Source: Aspidapion aeneum (Eukaryota; Arthropoda; Insecta; Coleoptera; Brentidae). Taken from it: a stretch of DNA of 64,000 bases. A program made the position numbers and the translations under genes. The stretch covers positions 59,251,471 to 59,315,470 of the forward strand of contig OY755046.1 of the NCBI GenBank assembly GCA_963576565.1, written 5' to 3'. Positions 51,294 to 63,185 of this stretch are shown here, in pieces. Every line of letters starts with the position of its first letter. Within the stretch, counting starts at the first letter, position 1. The notes under the pieces were generated by a model. It made no database searches, was not told the DNA's origin, and saw only the letters and a list, made by a program, of their open reading frames with translations.

Positions 51294-51903
51294 CAGGGCT
51301 ATCAAAATTGACGGGCCACGATCTTCCACTTTATTGACGTCACATCCGGGGCGGATTTTTTTTTGATGGTCACGTTACAACACAGCTGATTGTCTTTAAA
51401 ATATTGAGGTTGGAATGACGGTTCATGAATATTTGATTTTTTTTAAAATAAAGCCGTTTTTGAGATTGTTTTTACTTTATTCTGGCAGAACGATTTTTTT
51501 TAAATGTATAGTAAGCCCTAATTTTTCATAGCCGCTTCATTAGCTCACACAAAAATTAAGTTTTAAGCAGAAGCGAATGTGACAATCACATATGACAAAG
51601 TCAAATACATGTCAAATATAACAGTTGGCATGTGGTACATGGCGGGTAATTTGAATTCAAAATAAGGAATGCTAAATCTTGAAGATTTTAACCTTTTATT
51701 CATGTTACTTCCTTACAAACCTTTGATGGAATATCGGGATGGTGTCTGAGAATATTTCACTGAAATTTTGCGGAAATCTGTAGTGCCATTTTGAAAATAT
51801 CATAAAAAACGTCTGACCTCCCATAAGACCCAATGTAAAATTCAGCCCCGGGAGAACAGCTGATTTTTTCAGGGTCGTGGCCTCTATTTTTGTGTTGGCC
51901 TTG
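51294..51903 (+). mobile_element. P7 MITE, full copy (610 bp)
   Basis: Starts CAGGGCTATC, ends GGCCTTG. Perfect 7-bp duplication TTTTACC at 51287-51293 and 51904-51910. It is the third copy with an exact 7-bp duplication. Confidence 0.85.
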
Positions 51904-51914
51904 TTTTACCTAAC

Positions 51915-52090
51915 AAAACAAATGAATTAATTTTCGGGCTGGTCCTCAGAACAGGGTAGTAGTAGAGTCCCTGTATGTTGACATAGTTGGATATATCCAA
52001 ATATGTCAACATACAGGGACTCTAGGTAGTAGTAGCCGTATACATCGATGTTTCAGTATCCTTAGACATCATCAGTACGCCAAAATAAAT
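51915..52090. repeat. Fragment of palindromic MITE-like repeat
   Basis: gaattaattttcgggctggtcctcag at the left and catcatcagtacg at the right relate to the repeat at 17049-17341. A 60-bp hairpin (51964-52023) is inserted in it. Confidence 0.45.
51964..52023. mobile_element. 60-bp near-perfect palindrome with direct-repeat flanks
   Basis: 29 of 30 base pairs match: agagtccctgtatgttgaca at the left against tgtcaacatacagggactct at the right, with ttggatatatccaa at the apex. Flanked by gggtagtagt (51954-51963) and aggtagtagt (52024-52033), so it looks like an inserted element with a 9-10-bp target duplication. Confidence 0.7.
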
Positions 52091-52860
52091 TGAAAGGCGA
52101 TGATGAAATCATGACATGACACATGAAATAACCTCAAAATATTTCTTTTTAGCAAATGAATATCGCAAAATTGTATTTTTTATTTTATTCATTAACAAAA
52201 TAGCACTTGTCATAAATAAACAACTGATGACAATGTTCTTATTGTTTATTTATGTTTTTTTTTTAAATTGCAAATATTTAAAAAAACTAATTGACTGCTA
52301 ATTTGACCAACCTTGTCGCTCCAATAATAGCAAAAATAGCAATAGTACCGGGTTATTGAGGGCCACCCTTTATAGTTTTTGGAAAACAAACAAATAGGAC
52401 AAATCTATAGTAGTATAAAATCTTTGGAAATATCGTACTGCTGGATCCTTAAAAAAAAAAGAAACATAAGAAACCATGAATGGTCCGCATAGTCTATGAT
52501 GGGTACTGTTTAGCATAACACTGTGAGTACTCAAAATATGTCACGACACTGCTGGCCTCGCTTATCATGACCATCTGGCTCACAGTCGCTTCTTTATGAC
52601 ATATTACTTTATTACTTCTAATGGAAGAGCCAAAACTTAGTCCAGAAGAATATATCGCAGTTACCACAAAAATGTGGGAACCATTACCATCTCCATTAAC
52701 GTTACACTGATACCACGTTAAATATATGCAATGTATAACATTATTTGAACGTATTATTTTGATATTTATTTAACATTCAATTTTTACATTTAGAAATGTT
52801 TGAAGACTAATTAAATTCAAATAATATTTCAAACATATCTAGTTGTAGCAGTAGTAGTGG
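52091..52860. other. Noncoding DNA
   Basis: No recognised gene or element. Confidence 0.35.
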
Positions 52861-52899
52861 GGCGTGACCCGTTGGTCCGAAAAATAGGAAACAGTAGGT

Positions 52900-53270
52900 C
52901 CTTTTTGCCATGCCCCGGGTCTGTAATCACCATTCGATGTCCAGGTAGCTCATTGAGCCTTCCTTCTCTTTAGAAAGTCCGGTATGACAGCCCATTTGAG
53001 CAAATTCAGCTCTTCCTCGCTCAGAGCTGGTGGTCTCATCCTTGCGTAGACCTCACATTCTGCCACCAAGGTGTATTGATATCTCTTCTTTCGGTCCACA
53101 GGATGGGTAGGTAGAGGTTCTCAACTCCTACACGTATCATATGGTTCCTTCCTTAAGCGGTTATATCGAGTTAGAATATCATTTATCAGTAGTCCAAGGT
53201 CTTTTTGTGTGCGTTCCAGCAACCATCTAAGTTTTGTCCCTCTTGGTCTATGAATTTTCTGGTCTGTCTG
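52900..53270 (-). pseudogene. Unrecognised coding remnant
   Basis: On the minus strand one frame reads RPRGTKLRWLLERTQKDLGL, LINDILTRYNRLRKEPYDT. After a frameshift it continues GVENLYLPTHPVDRKKRY, QYTLVAECEVYARMRPPALS, EEELNLLKWAVIPDFLKREG and SMSYLDIEW before a stop. Over 110 residues of normal-looking protein composition with one frameshift suggest a decayed gene or transposon domain. I do not recognise the family. Its upstream end is cut by the dispersed repeat at 53276. Confidence 0.4.
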
Positions 53271-53275
53271 CAACC

Positions 53276-53600
53276 TATCTGGGGGTACGGCAGTGCCCCG
53301 CCAAGCTCGCGTAAACATCTTTTCTTTAAACATTTCAGGTCATATTTGACCTCCCTAAAACTCTACTTCGGAATGAGCTACGAAAGTCAAACTTCGCACA
53401 GTCGTATATCTTCATAGAGTTAATAACTCTTCTAAGTTTCATGGACTTCCATAAAGTGGTAAAGTAGTTACGAAATTTCAAAAAACGTTGAAATTGCCAC
53501 TTACTCACTCATGTATAGATCATCAAAACTGTACTTCCAGACATGCTAAAAGCTGAAATTTGGCAGACTGATAGAAATTATGACCAAACCCCTGGAAAAA
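53276..53600. repeat. Decayed foldback-type MITE, related to 21687-22142
   Basis: Begins ctgggggtacggcagtgccc, ccgccaagctcgcg and continues with 'ctctacttcggaatgagcta' and 'tacttccagacatgct'. Inverted end not preserved. Confidence 0.55.
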
Positions 53601-53723
53601 TCAAAAAACCCAGAAATTCTCATTTAATCCCCTCCCCTATACATGCAATTATGTAAAAGTAACATTGCGCACTTCCAGGACCGCTAGAGAGCTTTAGAAG
53701 GCTGATAAAAACTATGATAAAAC

Positions 53724-54297
53724 CAGGGTTGGATAGGACATGCGGGCAACCGGGCAAATGCCCGGTGGGCCGGTACAATTTAGGGCCGGTTAGGCCGCAG
53801 GCCCGATGTACCTATTCCAATATCCAATACCAATATCCTGAAGAAAAAATCAGGAGATTAAAAAAATGTCATAAAAATATTGTCAAATTTTTTTCTTTTT
53901 TGTATTGCTGTTGTGAAATCTCTTTTAACACATTTTGTTGACTATTTTGGTGGGGATTGATCCTCCTGATCTCCCCCTTCGGTACGGCCTTGCCAATATC
54001 TCATATCTTAGTTGCGAAAGATCATTTTTGGTGCTAAAATACATAAAAATTCGAAGAAATCGATTAACCGATTGAATAATCGGTATTGGGTCCAATTCAA
54101 ATTGAGGAGATCATAGATAAAATTGCAGCATCAAGTAAAAAGTCGTTACCATATAAAAAATTAGCATACCTGCTCTGCCCCCGGTAGTTAAAACGGCGCA
54201 AGTGACGAAAGTGTGGTTCGGAAAAATTTTTGTGTGAAGTGAGGGCCGAATAAAAAAAAATTGGCAGAGCCGGTTTGTTTCAGCCCATCCAACCCTG
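53724..54297. mobile_element. Non-autonomous hAT element, 574 bp
   Basis: Ends cagggttggataggac / cagcccatccaaccctg, flanked by a perfect 8-bp duplication GATAAAAC (53716-53723 and 54298-54305). Inside the left end lies a 'gcccggtgggccggta' block. It is inserted in the dispersed block also found intact at 8408-8640. No transposase frame; the deletion derivative's autonomous partner is not in the window. Confidence 0.85.
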
Positions 54298-54423
54298 GAT
54301 AAAACGATAAGAAAAAATGAAAACCCAAAAATGTTTAATAAGGCATTACAAAAGTTTTGAACAATATTCCGCATATTTTACTACTTTAAAACTTAAATAT
54401 TATTCAAATCCTTTAAAAAAGGA

Positions 54424-56412
54424 GTGAGATCATAACAAAAACATTTCATCTAAAAAAAGCCAAGTACGCGAAAATGGTATTATGTAAAAAGAATTGAGAT
54501 AAAAGTAAAGCCAAGTTCTCCAATACTTTCAAAATGAAAGGTTCTTACTAGTTTGTTGTTTTTTCTAAACTTGGCTATTACGGTTGCAAATGACTCTTTG
54601 GCACAGTTATAAATTAAACATAAACAAGTTTAACTGTAATAGCTTATATATTAATAAGTTAAAAAACAACAATTCTAAACTAGTAACAACGTTTTACTTT
54701 GAAATTTGTATTGGAGAACTTGGCTTTACTTTTATCTTTTTTTTATTTTTTTTATTTGTCAAACACACTGTGTTTTTTTTATTACAATCTAGTCAGTAAG
54801 ACTAATTAGCAATTTTGTTTTAACTTAATTTCTAGAAGAGTCAGATTTAAACTTAGGGTTCACTCAACAGTTCTCCCCGCTTTGTTTAGTCTGTAACTCA
54901 CAATTGTGTTGTGTTTATAGCATTATTTTGTTTTATGTGTAATTCACTTAGTTTACTAGCTCAAACGGCTTCACTCTTTTTAGTCTTCGAACTAGCATAG
55001 TATTGTCTAGAAGCTGAATTGCTTCCACATTCACATGCCGATGGAGTCTATCTTCATGGCTTTTTGCGTACTTTTTTATAGTCTCTGCTACAGTTTCGAT
55101 TTTTAGATCTCGATGAAGGTCACTATTTCGAACGTACCAAGGTGCATTCACAATGTTTCTTAATACTTTATTTTGAAATCTCTGTACAACTAGAATGTTA
55201 CTCTCTTTAGCACAACCCCATAGTTGAATACCATATGTCCATACTGGTTTCAGTATTTGTCTATAAAGCAGTAACTTATTATGAATTGTTAAATTGGACT
55301 TCCTTCCAATTAGTCATTGCAATTAGCCAGTTCATTTTTCTATACCTTATCTCAAGTTCTTCTTTTTTTTCTTAACATGTGCTTTCCAGCGCAATTTGGC
55401 ATCAAGTGTCATACCTAGATATTTTGCCTGATTCGAATATGGTACTGGAATGTTGTTAATTGTTATTTGTATGTGATTTATATTTTTGTTTGTAAAATCA
55501 ACATGAATTGATTTGGTTTCATTTAATTTTATTCGCCACTTTGTGGTCCAACTGTGAACTTGGATCACTGCATCCTGAAGTTTTTCTATGCATTTTTCAA
55601 TAGATTTTTCTACCGTCAATAAACCAGTATCATCGGCAAATGTTGCTAAGTGACAATTTTCTGGCTTTGGGATATCACAAGTGAATAATAAGTATAGATA
55701 AGGGCCTAGTACGCTACCCTGGGGCACGCCTGCTTGAATTTTTCTTAAATTTGAGTATGAGTCTTCCTGTTTTACTCTAAAATGTCTATCAGATATGTAT
55801 GATTCCAAAATATCCGAATATTGTTTTGGCAGAAACTGTTTTAGTTTAAAATTAAGGCCTTCATGCCACACTTTGTCAAATGCTTGTGCTACATCTAGAA
55901 AAACTGCAGAACAAACTTTTCCCTCTTCTAGTGCTTTTTCTATTATATTAGTAATTCTGTGTACTTGATCTATCGTGGAATGCTTGTCTCGAAAACCAAA
56001 TTGATGAGATGGAATAATTTCTTGTCTTTCTATGATGGGTTTTATTCTTTTAAGCAATAATTTTTCATGGAGCTTGGATATAATTGGCAGCAAAGATATT
56101 GGCCTGTAAGATGACACGTCATGGAGTGGTTTTCTTGGTTTTGAAATCATGATAACTTCTGCAACTTTCCACAGTTTAGGTACATACCTAAAAGACCCTA
56201 AAAGACGCATTAATTAGGTTGCATAGTTTTACGATAGCTTTTCTGGGGAGTTGTTTTATGACTACCCCGTTAATAAGATCATACCCTGGGGCTTTTTTCG
56301 AATTAATATTTTTGATTTCTGTTAATATTTCTTTACTTTTATCTCAACTCTTTCTACAGAAAACCATTTTCGCGTAGTTGGCTTTTTTTTACATGAAATG
56401 TTTTTGTTATGA
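54424..56412. mobile_element. Palindromic MITE split by a Jockey LINE
   Basis: Left part 54424-54737 and right part 56331-56412 form the same element as 8041-8407: gtgagatcataacaaaaaca and aaagccaagtacgcg at the left, cgcgtagttggcttttt and aatgtttttgttatga at the right. The LINE at 54738-56330 splits it between two copies of ctttacttttatct. Confidence 0.75.
54738..56330 (-). pseudogene. 5'-truncated Jockey-clade LINE with 14-bp target duplication
   Basis: Minus-strand element bounded by CTTTACTTTTATCT at 54724-54737 and 56331-56344; its poly(A) tail appears as a T-run from 54738. From 56330 it reads KNINSKKAPGYDLINGVV, a short break, then a 287-residue frame (56210-55347). That frame has SYRPISLLPIISKLHEK (34-50), QFGFR (70-74), FLDVAQAFD (104-112), GVPQGSVLGP (161-170) and catalytic FADD (191-194), then the thumb YLGMTLDAKLRWKAHV. 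A further break leads to the C-terminal tail NAPWYVRNSDLHRDLKIETV...LLD...RLKRVKPFELV ending at 54948. It lacks ORF1 and endonuclease. The long RT frame, mostly intact, and the exact duplication indicate a young but dead-on-arrival insertion. Confidence 0.9.
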
Positions 56413-56845
56413 TTCTTATTTCCCAAGACAACATTGCTCCCTTGATTTGATAGTGGCATAACTGGAAATATGATAATTCAGGAAATGCTTTTTAAAAATA
56501 ATGGCAAAGGAAAATATTTATATATTTTTTTGCTTTAATTAAATCAATTAATAACTTACTCATGCTTCAAATAGACAATAAGGAAAATTTTGTGGTAAAA
56601 ATATATACAATACGATGAAAAGTTAGTTTTTACAGGAAACGCAAAAACGCATTTTTTTTAGTTGTCCACTATCAAAGCCAAGCAGCGACATGTCTAAATA
56701 TTTGAACAGTTATTCGCGAATAGGTCCATGGTTTTCCTGGACTATAAAAGAGGGTGGCACATTGAATTATTAATATAAGATTATAAAAAGGGCACACTCG
56801 GTGCCCGAATAAGAATGGCATAATAGAAATTGAGGGAAAAAACCG
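56413..56845. other. Noncoding DNA
   Basis: Nothing recognised. Confidence 0.3.
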
Positions 56846-58190
56846 AAGAAAATCGGATAATTTTATTTTTCCAGTCAGTTATATTATCAGGGGGGTGCCC
56901 AAAGATAATTGGCAGAATTATTATTACTATCGGGAATCTTTTATTGGGATTTAATTTTGCCCCGATATTTTTACGATTTATGTATTTATCTCTTTCCTTC
57001 TCTTTATCTCTTTTAAATTTAGAAGAACCAGGGATTTTTATATCGGGTGTTTTTTTTAAAGGTAACAGCATCATTTTCGAGTATTTATCGAATATTTTTG
57101 AAAAAATTCTGGGACAAGTCGATTTTTTTTTTGCGAAGGAGACACTTTTTGGTAGTCAGTAATATCGGGGGGTGCACAAAGATAATTGGCAGAATTACTA
57201 TTACTATCGGGACTCTTTTATTGAGATTTAATTTTCCCCGATATTGTTGCGATTTATGTATATTTCTTTCTTTCCTTCTCTTTATCTCTTTTAAATTTAG
57301 GAGAACCAGGAATTTTTATACGTGGTGTTTTTTTTGAAGGTAACAGCATCATTTTCGGGTATTTTTTGTTCCTAGGAAGTCGATATTTTTTGCGAAAGAG
57401 ACACTTTTTTATAGTCAGTAATAATATCGGGGAGTGGCCAAATATAATTGGCAGAATTATTATTACTATCGGGACTCTTTTATTGAGGTTTAATTGTTCA
57501 CCGATATTTTTACGATTTATGTATTTCTCTCTTTCCTTCTCTTTATCTCTTTTAAAATCAAGAGAACCAGACATTTTTATACGGGGTGTTTTTTTTTAAG
57601 GTAACAGCTTCATTTTCGGGTATTTGTTGGACGTTTTTGGTAAAATCCTAGGTCAAGTCGATTTTGTTTGCGAAGGAGGCACGTTTTGATTATCGGGGGG
57701 TGGCCAAATATGATTTGCAGAATTATTATTACTATCCGGAATCTTTTATTGGGATTTAATTTTGCCCCGATATTTTTACGATTTATGTATTTCTCTCTTT
57801 TCTTCTCTTTATCTCTTTTAAATTTAGGAGAACCAGGGATTTTTATATCGGGTGTTTTTTTTAAGGTAACAGCTTCATTTTCGGGTATTTAGACACTTTT
57901 TGGTAGTCAGTAATATTATTGGAGGGTGCACAAAGATAATTGGCAGAATTACTATTACTATCGGGACTCTTTTATTGAGATTTAATTTTTCCCCGATATT
58001 TTTGAGATTTATGTATTTCCTTCTTTCCTTCTCTTTGTCTCCTTTAAATAAAGGAGAACCAGGAATCTCTATACAGGGTGTTTTTGTTAAGGTAACAGAT
58101 ACTTTTTTGAATATTTGTCGGACGTTTTTGGAAAAAAGCTTTGGATACGTAGATTGTATTTGCGAAGGGGACACTTTTTGGATATGTTAA
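56846..58190 (+). repeat. Tandem array, five units of 226-277 bp
   Basis: The word ggcagaatta recurs at 56911, 57188, 57450, (57716) and 57942. Each unit has 'actatcggga.tctttta', 'ttacgatttatgtattt', 'ttctctttatctcttttaaa' and 'ggtaacagc.tcattttcg'. Unit lengths vary by internal indels, so the array is older than the 27.8 and 43.6 kb arrays. Open frames across units are by-products of repetition. Confidence 0.88.
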
Positions 58191-58313
58191 AATATTTATA
58201 ATAAGCATTTTATTGAGTTTGTGAGTGATTTTTTTAGTAAAGCGTGTAAGTGGCAAAACAATGCCAATTTTTACATACTTTGCTTTGATAAGCACTAGAC
58301 GCCACTGTAGTAT
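58191..58313. other. Noncoding spacer
   Basis: No feature. Lies between the tandem array and the CCCAA element. Confidence 0.3.
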
Positions 58314-60149
58314 CCCAAGTAACATTATTACCACTCAAGGTTTTATTCATTTGGTTCCAAGGTTATTTAGAGGGTGCTGTTATGGTTTTTAGGATCAATT
58401 TGGCTACAAAAAGGTAATTTATATTGCCAATTACCTAAAGAGGTGTTATACAACCAAAAAGTGATTTATAAAGGGAGTATAATAAAACTGATATTCCTTC
58501 TGTTCCTTTTAAATACTTTTGGTTTTATTGATTTCTGATTTATAAAGATGGTTTATAAAACCCTTTGACCTAGAGTTTTTAAAAAGAAATAAATATAAGC
58601 TTCGGTCATTTAGTTTTTTTCATTACTTTAGGTCATAACAAAAGTGTTTTATAATAGGGCTAAAAGGTTACCTTATATCCTTTTGTTTTTGTAGTTACCA
58701 GTAGTTTAATAGTAAATATGATTATATAGGCGGCCATATAGAACCTAGTTTCCTTAAGGTTTTTAAGAGTGGTAAATATAAACTTTAGACTTTTGGTTTT
58801 TGCCATTACTTTTAGGCATTTTACAAAGGTTTTATAGGAACGCTTAAAGGTAAACTTAATTCTTTTGTATCTATAATTACCCATAGCTGCATATTAAATA
58901 TTATTTAGCGGTCATATAAAACCTTGTTTCCTTAAGGGTTCTAACAGAAGTAAATAAATACTTTCGTGTTTTAGTTTTTTTAGGTACTTCTGGTAAAATA
59001 ATAGATATACCTACGTACAGATTGGTACATACCTATTGCAAGATTGATTATTTATTATCCTCCTGGGTAGGGCACCCAAGCCTAGATAAGGCCTGTTTAA
59101 ACGGTCAATATAAGAGGTTTCCCTCCAACTTGCAGGCACAACGGATATCATTGCACTGGCCCTTCTGATTGTGTGCAAATTGCACGATAAAAACATTTAA
59201 ATTTAACACAACACTTTAAAAAACAAATACAAAAAATTTAAGTAAGGTTATGTTGATTATGTTTACCTTCTCTTTTTTATTGGTTTCATAAGCGCACTCA
59301 AAAATCCTTGTGGCGATAGAGTAACAAATAAAACCAAGTGTCCACTACAAAACGATAATGGCGTATATAGAATTATTTCAAAAAATATTGTTAACAGAAA
59401 ATATGTATCTAGTCGTTTTATCAGCGTTTTTTAACAATAATTTTACTTTAATTTTGATTTATGTAAACCAAACAGGCTTTTTTAATGGTGGATAGTGTAA
59501 ATTAATTTTTTTTATTTTAAATATTTGTTATTTAGTTATCAAAAAACGATTAAAAAGCATTTTTGAGTTGGCGCGCTTGTTTTGAGAGCTTTTCAGATAC
59601 GATTTTATCAGAAAAATAAGTCTGGCAGGCAATTTGATGATCCACAAAACGACAAACTCCTCATATATAGGTATATTATTATGTGATACAATAATTTTGG
59701 GACTCTGACATTTTTGGCAATTTTATGACCTATATTATTTTATATAGCCATTGTGAATCTAAAATATTTCTAAAGCTTTTATAGGAAAAATTCTTTACTC
59801 TAAAGGTATTATGGTATTCAACAGAATTGCCAGGATACCAAATTACCAAATCTAGTTTTATAACAGGATAGAGGACGTTTCTGAGTTGCTTTTAGATCCT
59901 GGCATAATAGCTTTAGGCTCTAAAAGGTTCTATACTGGTGGAAGCGCTAGAGGGCGAAGCTAGCGTTTATTTCTTATGGTTTTATAATGAGTTTAATACA
60001 TAGGTTGCCACCACCAATTGGGGAGTCCCATTTAGGAGGTCTAAGGGGTAGTGGGAACGTGCTAGTGACCAAACATTGAAACTAATAGTTTTAAGGAAAG
60101 GCGCTGGCAACCTTTTAGCTTCTGCTATAAATAAAGAAATGTTACTTGG
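58314..60149. mobile_element. CCCAA-type DNA element, second copy (~1.84 kb)
   Basis: Left end cccaagtaacatta, right end aatgttacttggg, with AT on both sides (58312-58313 and 60150-60151), consistent with the 2-bp duplication of the element at 32268-33469. The left third has related stretches in loose tandem ('tttataaaacc', 'ttttggtttttgccattactt', 'tttccttaagg.tttt'). The right third has 'ggtggaagcgctagagggcg'. No transposase; only short chance frames. Confidence 0.6.
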
Positions 60150-60767
60150 GATGGATCGGTAATAGCATATTACATAACAAGAGAAGAAAGTTCCTTTGTA
60201 TCGAGTTGTGTATGATGTTTTTCGAACACTGTTAAACTATACTAATTTTTGTAAAAATTGGTCTTTAATTTTGCACAAATCAAATAAAACTGCTTTTCCG
60301 CACATGTATGGAAAAGTACTTTGCAACAAATGTGTGGAAAAGTATGATGACAGTTAACGTCATCTCTTCCATACATGCGCGAAAAAATACTTTTTCACAC
60401 ATGTGTACAAAAGTGCTTTTCTATACATGTGTGAAAAATGTCTGAACACGGGTGAAAGTTAACGTTTTCTGAGGATGCAAATCGTGTGAAATTCATCATT
60501 TTCATAATATGTGGTCGTAGGAAAAAAAAATGTTGTACCTAATATGGTCACTCCATGAAAAATGCCGATATACCTGCTCTATAAATCAATAAAAAAAATC
60601 ACGCCATATATTTTTCGAAAGCCGGGAAAATTTTTCGCATATGTTACGCCGTTATAAAATATATAGGGGCAATACACTTGTGACAGAGGATAAATCAAAA
60701 TTTTATAACTTTTTGTTGGTGAAATAAATCTTGTGTGCCGAGCGGAGCGGGCCAAAATAGAAAAAAA
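60150..60767. other. Noncoding DNA with a cluster of cacatgtg-type words
   Basis: 60293-60440 repeats variants of cacatgtatggaaaagtac and ttcacacatgtgtacaaaag about five times in both orientations. No gene. Confidence 0.45.
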
Positions 60768-61920
60768 AAGGGTGTTGAAAACAACCCTTTAACGGCTGTC
60801 CTGGAAACGAACAATTTTAAAATCATTCCAAACCAATAACTATTGATTTAGGGAGTGCGAAAAGTGTTTTATTTTGTGATAATTTGCCGACATAAATTTT
60901 TTCGACCCTTGTTTCATTGATGGGCGATACATGTATTGAATAATAATATTATACTTCTGAGTTAAGGATAGTTCTTTTTGATGCGTGTCGGTTTAAGAGA
61001 ACTACACTGCAAAAAATTATAAAAAACTAGAAATTTGTTTTAAATATGTAACATATAAGTAAGTTTTTAAATGTTTTTAATTAAATATAGTTTTCGACAT
61101 CAACAAGCATTAATTACACGCAAGTCTAGGTCAAGAATAAGTAAAATTTATGGAAACACCAGTGACTTGTTTTTAGGCACGGTTTTCAGGATCGTTGTAT
61201 TTAAATAAAAGTTGTGTTCGGCTAATATGTCCTTTGAGCCACTAACATCAAAATAATGTATCTTTTTTAACTGAAAACAAATTAAACAAACTATTTTCAA
61301 TTTTTCAAAAACGGTGGTTAAAACAACCCTTTAACGGCTGTCCTGGAAACGAACAATTTTAAAATCATTCCAAACCAATAACTATTGATTTACGGAGTGC
61401 GAAATGTGTTTTATTTTGTGATAACTTGTCGACATAAATTTTTTCGACCCTTGTTCCATTGATGGGCGATAGTTTTTTTTTGGTGCGTATCGGTTTAAGA
61501 GAACTACACTGCAAAAAATTATAAGAAACTAGAAATTTGCTTTAAATATGTAACAAAATGTAATTTGATCATAAATGGGATTTTTGTCGTTTATGTTTTT
61601 AAATGTTTTTAATTAAATATAGTTTTCGACATCAACAAGCATTAATTACATGCAAGTCTAGGTTAAGAATAAGTAAAATTTGTGGCAACACCAGCGACTT
61701 GTTTTTAGGTATGATTTTCAGGATCGTTGTATTTTAATAAAAGTTGTATTTGGCTAATCTTTTGAGCCACTAACATCAACATAATTTATATTTTGTAACT
61801 GGAAACAAATTTAACAAACTATTTTCAATTTTTAAAAAGAATGTAGAAAACAACCCTTCAACGGCTGACCTGGAAACGAACAATTTTAACATCATTCCAA
61901 ACCAATAACTATTAATTTAC
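60768..61920 (+). repeat. Tandem repeat, ~535-bp unit, 2.2 copies
   Basis: caaccctttaacggctg occurs at 60782, 61324 and 61851 (last with one change). Each full unit includes 'gaaacgaacaattttaa', 'gttttcgacatcaacaagc' and 'atcgttgtatt'. The third copy stops after ~70 bp at 61920. Confidence 0.9.
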
Positions 61921-63185
61921 CATTAGCCAGAGGAAGCATAATTCTTCAACGTCCTGTAGATGCGTCCTTCTATGATTGTGGTTGGGGTCTTTGGTGTGGT
62001 TTTTAGTCTACTTTAATAAATATTATTATTATTATCATGGGGTGATAACGTGTAAAATCGAAGGTTTTGTTCTCTGTTTTATGGTGCTTTAAATTGTTTG
62101 ACAGTTTATTTCTGACTTCGATTTCAGGTCAATTTATTAAAAACCAATTTTCTCGCAGCCCAGGAATATTCATGCAAATCTTTTTTCCATTGTGTTGTTT
62201 GCCTTTCTCGACCATATTTTCCATTTTTCCTTGTGAAAACGAGTCGAGAAAAAATTGTATAATTAATTTTTCGCAATTAATGGATAAAGCTAGGCTTCTA
62301 TTAAAGTACCCATTTGACTATGACATATAATAGTGCCTATGAGATATACAAATATTTTTACGTACATCAATAACACTGACAAGCGCGGATTTGAGGAGGT
62401 AATGGTGGTAATTAGCCCTCCTAAAAAAAAGTTTAATTTTTTTGCTAACAATTAAAGGGAAAACGGGAGAGCCCTACTTTTCTATTATAAATAATATTTT
62501 CATCGACTATTACCCCCCTATTCAGATTCTGTTAGTGTTGTAAAATGTCCAGAAATATATTTTCGGAAATATTTCCTGAAACATTGGAAATATATGAAAT
62601 ATTAAAAAAATAAGAAAAACGGGAATATCATAACAAAACACCGAAAAACGCAGAAGGCTTATACATGAACACAAATCAGGAGTTATTATTCAAACAAATA
62701 AACAGAAATAAGATTAAATTTGTACAAGAATAATTTCATTCTTGACACACTACACTATTCACTAATCGAGCAAGAGGTATATCTTCATGGCTGTCATCAG
62801 CATCACACTTAATAACATCGCCTTGCAAGTCTACTTCCTCAAAATCTTTAATAGTGTCGGAAATAAAAATTGTTCTATAGTAAGTTTCATGCTTATAGGG
62901 TTATAAACTATGAAAAATAATAATTTTTTAAATATTTTCAATTTTCCCAATATTCCCAAGACCCGTTCGGAAATTTCCAATATTTCCACTTCTACTCTGT
63001 GCGCAAACACTAATTCGTCCTGTTTCCGTGTTTCAAGTTACGCGCGCGCCGCATGCAAGCCGTTTGTCGCAAACCAGCTTTCTTCTGCTCCTATTTGTGT
63101 GTTCGCAGATCCTTTGGGATGGCATCGGCAGTTTGTTGTTGAGTTTTAATTTCAATGCGTGTTTGTTGTGTTTCCGTGGATCGTA
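61921..63185. other. Noncoding DNA
   Basis: A short att repeat lies at ~62019-62034. 62560-62600 and 62925-62990 carry 'ggaaatatt'/'aatatttcc' words. Several short frames exist but none looks like a real protein. Confidence 0.35.

Noticed and set aside
56781..58334. Overlapping Phe/Leu/Ser-rich frames in the 56.8-58.2 kb array
   Set aside because: Low-complexity translations of a tandem repeat, open on both strands.
59011..59196. 61-codon minus-strand frame inside the CCCAA element
   Set aside because: Short, no recognisable domain and inside a non-autonomous transposon; most likely chance.
62067..62330. 87-codon Phe-rich frame
   Set aside because: Hydrophobic AT-rich translation without a motif or gene context.
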